Source: JASSUD01 sp031963005 (GTDB lineage Bacteria > Pseudomonadota > Gammaproteobacteria > Burkholderiales > Burkholderiaceae). Taken from it: a stretch of DNA of 64,000 nt. Where the stretch lies: the NCBI GenBank assembly GCA_031963005.1, contig JASSUL010000005.1, positions 1 through 64,000 on the forward strand. Direction: 5' to 3'. The translations under genes were made by a program, and so were the position numbers. How positions within the stretch are numbered: the stretch's first letter is position 1; each line of letters starts with the position of its first letter. Below, one piece after another: positions 61,634-64,000 of the stretch. The notes below the pieces were generated by a model. The model saw only the letters and a program-made list of their open reading frames with translations. It ran no database searches and was not told where the DNA came from.

Positions 61634-62947
61634 TTAAGACGGAGCATGTACCACGCTATGTAATAGCCCTAGAATGCGTTTTGCTTGCGAAGAGGTATCC
61701 TTCTCACCCGCGGCGGTCAGTACAGTAATTTGCGTATGCTGCTCTTCTACTTCGCGCACATTGATCGCGTAAGCACGCGCCTTTTTTTCTTTTCGTCCGT
61801 GAAACAATTGGCCCCAAAAGCCCTGACGCGCAATACTCTGGTCCATAGGATCTACATAGCGCACGTAATACAGGCCCTTTGCTCGATCCTGATCCTCGAC
61901 CGTAAAGTTTAATTGTTCCAATGCCAAACCGGTCTGAAACCATGCTTGGGCAAAAGATTGATTTAGGTCCAGAATGCTCATGCTTGATGATGCAATAGTT
62001 TTCTTTTCTGGCTTTATAGCAGCTTGTGCAGTTTCTGTATTTCCCTCATTCGCTATAGCCGAAGAAGCTAGATTGGCCTGCGCGTGTTTTTTGTCCTGAG
62101 GCACAGAATGCGATGTGGTCTGCCGCATTAAAGTTTGCATTAGCCGTTGCAAATAGATCGCTTCCCAAAGAGGATCATGGGAGGCTAATTCCCAGCGACT
62201 AGTTTGTGCAGCAGAACCGGTAAGCACTTCTCGCACAGCCGTTTGACTAATAAAAATCAGCGTGGAGGGAGAATCCAAATGCCCATTGCGCACCTTCGCC
62301 CCCTGGGCAGAGGACATACGAGATACGCCTAAACGCGCCTCAACACGTGTGCGATATTTATTTTTTTGGTGTGTAACGTAACGGTTGCCCAGTAATTTAG
62401 ACAGACTACCACGAATAAAAGTCTGGCGCACAGAGGGACTCACTTCACGCCACTGCGTCTCTATTACGGCATTTTGAGATGCACTCTTAGCGGAATCTTC
62501 TTTAGGATGAATTAATTCAAAACCTTGTTCGAGCCAAAATTGTTCAATTTTAGGAAGCAATGCTTCAGGGGTTTGTCCCTTTACGACCAACCAATACTGT
62601 GCGCCATCACGTTCTAACGCATATTGTGCCGGCGCTTTATGCTCGGTTTTTTGCGGCACCGCGACGGGAAAGGTTTTTGTAGTGGTATACGGATCGCTCA
62701 ACGCACTGGGTGCGGTTCGTATGCCAGAGGCTGACATATCAACGTCTTCCGCGTCACGCACAGTGTTAGCAGGTGCAGAGCCTATCATATCCGGAGGAAG
62801 TCGCAGCGTAGCATTCGGTTTAGAATCTTGCTGACTACGGTAATTCACTGCATTAGGGTCCACTGCAGATACACAGCCCACTAAACACAATAGGGCATAA
62901 GTCCCAGTGCATGCACTGAAAATCGATGAAAAACGGCTCAATACCAT
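61634..62947 (-). CDS. bamC: Outer membrane assembly lipoprotein BamC
   Basis: BAM-complex lipoprotein of 437 residues from the preferred ATG (MVLSRFSSIFSACTG; the frame opens 11 codons earlier). Lipobox LLCLVGCVSA, then the unstructured BamC N-terminal segment (NYRSQQDSKPNATLRLPPDM) and two helix-grip domains (YWLVVKGQTPEALLPKIEQF; LDLNQSFAQAWFQTGLALEQ, KGLYYVRYVDPM). It follows the Nudix gene by about 100 bp. Confidence 0.9.
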   Translation of the reverse strand: MVLSRFSSIFSACTGTYALLCLVGCVSAVDPNAVNYRSQQDSKPNATLRLPPDMIGSAPANTVRDAEDVDMSASGIRTAPSALSDPYTTTKTFPVAVPQKTEHKAPAQYALERDGAQYWLVVKGQTPEALLPKIEQFWLEQGFELIHPKEDSAKSASQNAVIETQWREVSPSVRQTFIRGSLSKLLGNRYVTHQKNKYRTRVEARLGVSRMSSAQGAKVRNGHLDSPSTLIFISQTAVREVLTGSAAQTSRWELASHDPLWEAIYLQRLMQTLMRQTTSHSVPQDKKHAQANLASSAIANEGNTETAQAAIKPEKKTIASSSMSILDLNQSFAQAWFQTGLALEQLNFTVEDQDRAKGLYYVRYVDPMDQSIARQGFWGQLFHGRKEKKARAYAINVREVEEQHTQITVLTAAGEKDTSSQAKRILGLLHSVVHAPS

Positions 62948-63043
62948 AAACGCATATCTAAATTGAAGAAGAATAGGCAAGCCCCTTTCCGAAATAGCTT
63001 CGGATTTGCCAAGGGGTTCATAAATAGGGATTTGCGCAACCGC

Positions 63044-63733
63044 TCAGGCAGGCTGCCCATCCCATTTTCCAAGTAGTATTTTTTCCAGCCAAAAGGCACC
63101 GATCAGTGTTTTAACGTCTCTAATTTTTCCGCATTTCACCCAGTCCAGCAATTGTGCCAACGGGATACTTTCTACTTCTAAGCATTCCTCTACATCCAGT
63201 TGAGGAATGCCTGGAGTTAATGTTTGCGCTAAGTAAATATCAATCCATTCTGTGGAATAAGAAATACAAGGATAAATGCGGGTTAAATAATGCCATTGCT
63301 TTGCAGCATACCCGGTCTCTTCGCGCAATTCACGCTTTGCGCACGCTAGGGAAGATTCATGCAGGTCCAATTTACCGGCTGGAAATTCAATAATTTGCTC
63401 TTGTACCGCATAACGGTATTGACGTTCTATTAAAACATGACGCGAAAGCATCGTTTGCTCAGAATCCGGCAAGGCCGTAGAGGCTTCTAAATGCTTTATG
63501 GGTTCTTTATTCCAATGATTGGCTAAGCTATGCTGCTGCCCTTTTTCAAAAAGCGGAATAATCATCACCGCACCGGGGTGCTTGATATATTCTCGCGTCG
63601 CAAGGACCCCATTTTGTAGGCGCACTTGATCGCGCTGCATGGTTAGGAAAGAACCGGTATAGACTAAATCGCTTGAAAGAGGTTCTTCTGGCAGATCCGC
63701 CTTTTGAGGTCGGTCGACTTCGCTATTAGGCAT
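63044..63733 (-). CDS. Nudix hydrolase (ADP-ribose pyrophosphatase type)
   Basis: A 229-residue hydrolase of nucleoside diphosphate derivatives. The Nudix box is GKLDLHESSLACAKRELREE followed by TGY, with the metal-binding REXXEE intact, after the EQIIEFPAG stretch typical of the ADP-ribose group. An insertion (about 68-95) is unusual. It precedes bamC on the same strand. ADP-sugar substrate is inferred from the subfamily. Confidence 0.9.
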   Translation of the reverse strand: MPNSEVDRPQKADLPEEPLSSDLVYTGSFLTMQRDQVRLQNGVLATREYIKHPGAVMIIPLFEKGQQHSLANHWNKEPIKHLEASTALPDSEQTMLSRHVLIERQYRYAVQEQIIEFPAGKLDLHESSLACAKRELREETGYAAKQWHYLTRIYPCISYSTEWIDIYLAQTLTPGIPQLDVEECLEVESIPLAQLLDWVKCGKIRDVKTLIGAFWLEKILLGKWDGQPA

Positions 63734-63900
63734 AGGGTGTTAGATTGCTTTTCAACGTTCTTTTATTCTGTATGACGCAGTGTGTGCCGCATTTTCTTTA
63801 CAAAGCGCGCCATTCTCAAGTAGAACGCTCTAAAAAACAATATCTCAAGCTCGTACAGAGCCTTAAAAACAAGCTATACAACCCCGATTTGAGGCCGTGC

Positions 63901-63936
63901 GGTGCCAAAAGGAGCACCCAAAAGATGCCTATTATA
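63901..63936 (-). promoter_or_regulatory. Possible minus-strand promoter and leader hairpin of the Nudix gene
   Basis: TATAAT on the minus strand (63931-63936) is followed by a hairpin, GGTGC and GCACC at 63901-63918, leaving a leader of about 190 nt to the Nudix start. No good -35 box is visible. A frame ending RAKKRQHKRGAGQ at 63941 may be the 3' end of another minus-strand gene. Nothing else is seen to the window end. Confidence 0.3.
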
Positions 63937-64000
63937 CCGCTTATTGCCCTGCTCCCCTTTTATGCTGTCGCTTTTTTGCACGATCTAATTCAAAGCACGC

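Noticed and set aside
63772..64000. Plus-strand frame from ATG 63772 open to the window end
   Set aside because: No ribosome site, no recognised motif, and it overlaps the likely minus-strand leader of the Nudix gene; the end is cut, so it cannot be judged.
1..64000. CRISPR array, tRNA or rRNA genes
   Set aside because: No spaced repeat series and no tRNA or rRNA-like segments were seen; the tandem repeats found have no unique spacers.

Overview
The window looks like chromosome from a beta-proteobacterium of the Burkholderiaceae that lives inside a eukaryotic host. Gene order and products (hemC-hemD-hemX-hemY-ppa, leuS-lptE-holA, rimP-nusA-infB-rbfA-truB, sucC-sucD, maeB with divergent pyrE) are those of Burkholderia relatives. 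The host-associated layer consists of part of an Hrp2-type type III secretion system (T3SS), an F-box/ankyrin protein beside its decayed copy, a toxin-antitoxin pair, insertion-sequence and prophage debris, and many repeats in gaps. A fungal endosymbiont such as Mycoavidus or a relative would fit, but that assignment is inference from content and was not tested by a search.

Layout. 0-0.7 kb: phage tail-fibre-like fragment. 0.8-4.8 kb: nfeD/SPFH pair, CsbD and DUF1328 stress proteins, photolyase. 5.0-7.4 kb: decayed and intact F-box/ankyrin genes, tail to tail, and a transposase stub. 7.8-11 kb: two small cytochromes c, a type IV pilin, a porin. 11.4-16.6 kb: TerC protein, sucD-sucC, rnhB, lpxB. 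16.7-17.3 kb: VapBC-like toxin-antitoxin. 17.8-22.4 kb: DUF883 protein, maeB, pyrE, rfaE2. 22.5-31 kb: AT-rich T3SS block (candidate effector with two -1 frame breaks, sctQ, sctR, sctS, hpaA-like, sctD, two HrpD6-like genes, hrpB1-like, several very small secreted-type proteins). 31-48 kb: nadE, ppa, haem genes, rmuC, antiporter, hemJ, holA, lptE, leuS, dapB, bamE. 48-55.3 kb: truB, rbfA, infB, nusA, rimP. 55.6-59 kb: three tandem paralogues of the septation membrane protein YciB/IspZ. 59-63.7 kb: rluB, bamC, a Nudix hydrolase.

The most unusual signals are: (1) the tandem yciB family, one copy with a long N-terminal extension that contains a mobile hairpin, plus a leftover of the rluB 3' end that records the duplication; (2) a hairpin element whose loop is conserved between copies while its long self-complementary arms are unrelated; (3) a pair of 145-bp MITE-like elements whose core is flipped relative to their asymmetric arms; (4) a T3SS-adjacent gene broken twice, each time at an in-phase -1 slippery A-run; (5) duplicated HrpD6-like/small-protein pairs pointing at each other; and (6) the F-box/ankyrin pseudogene, which keeps one frame through three TAA codons and starts inside a perfect 26-bp inverted repeat. 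I saw no tRNA, rRNA or CRISPR array.
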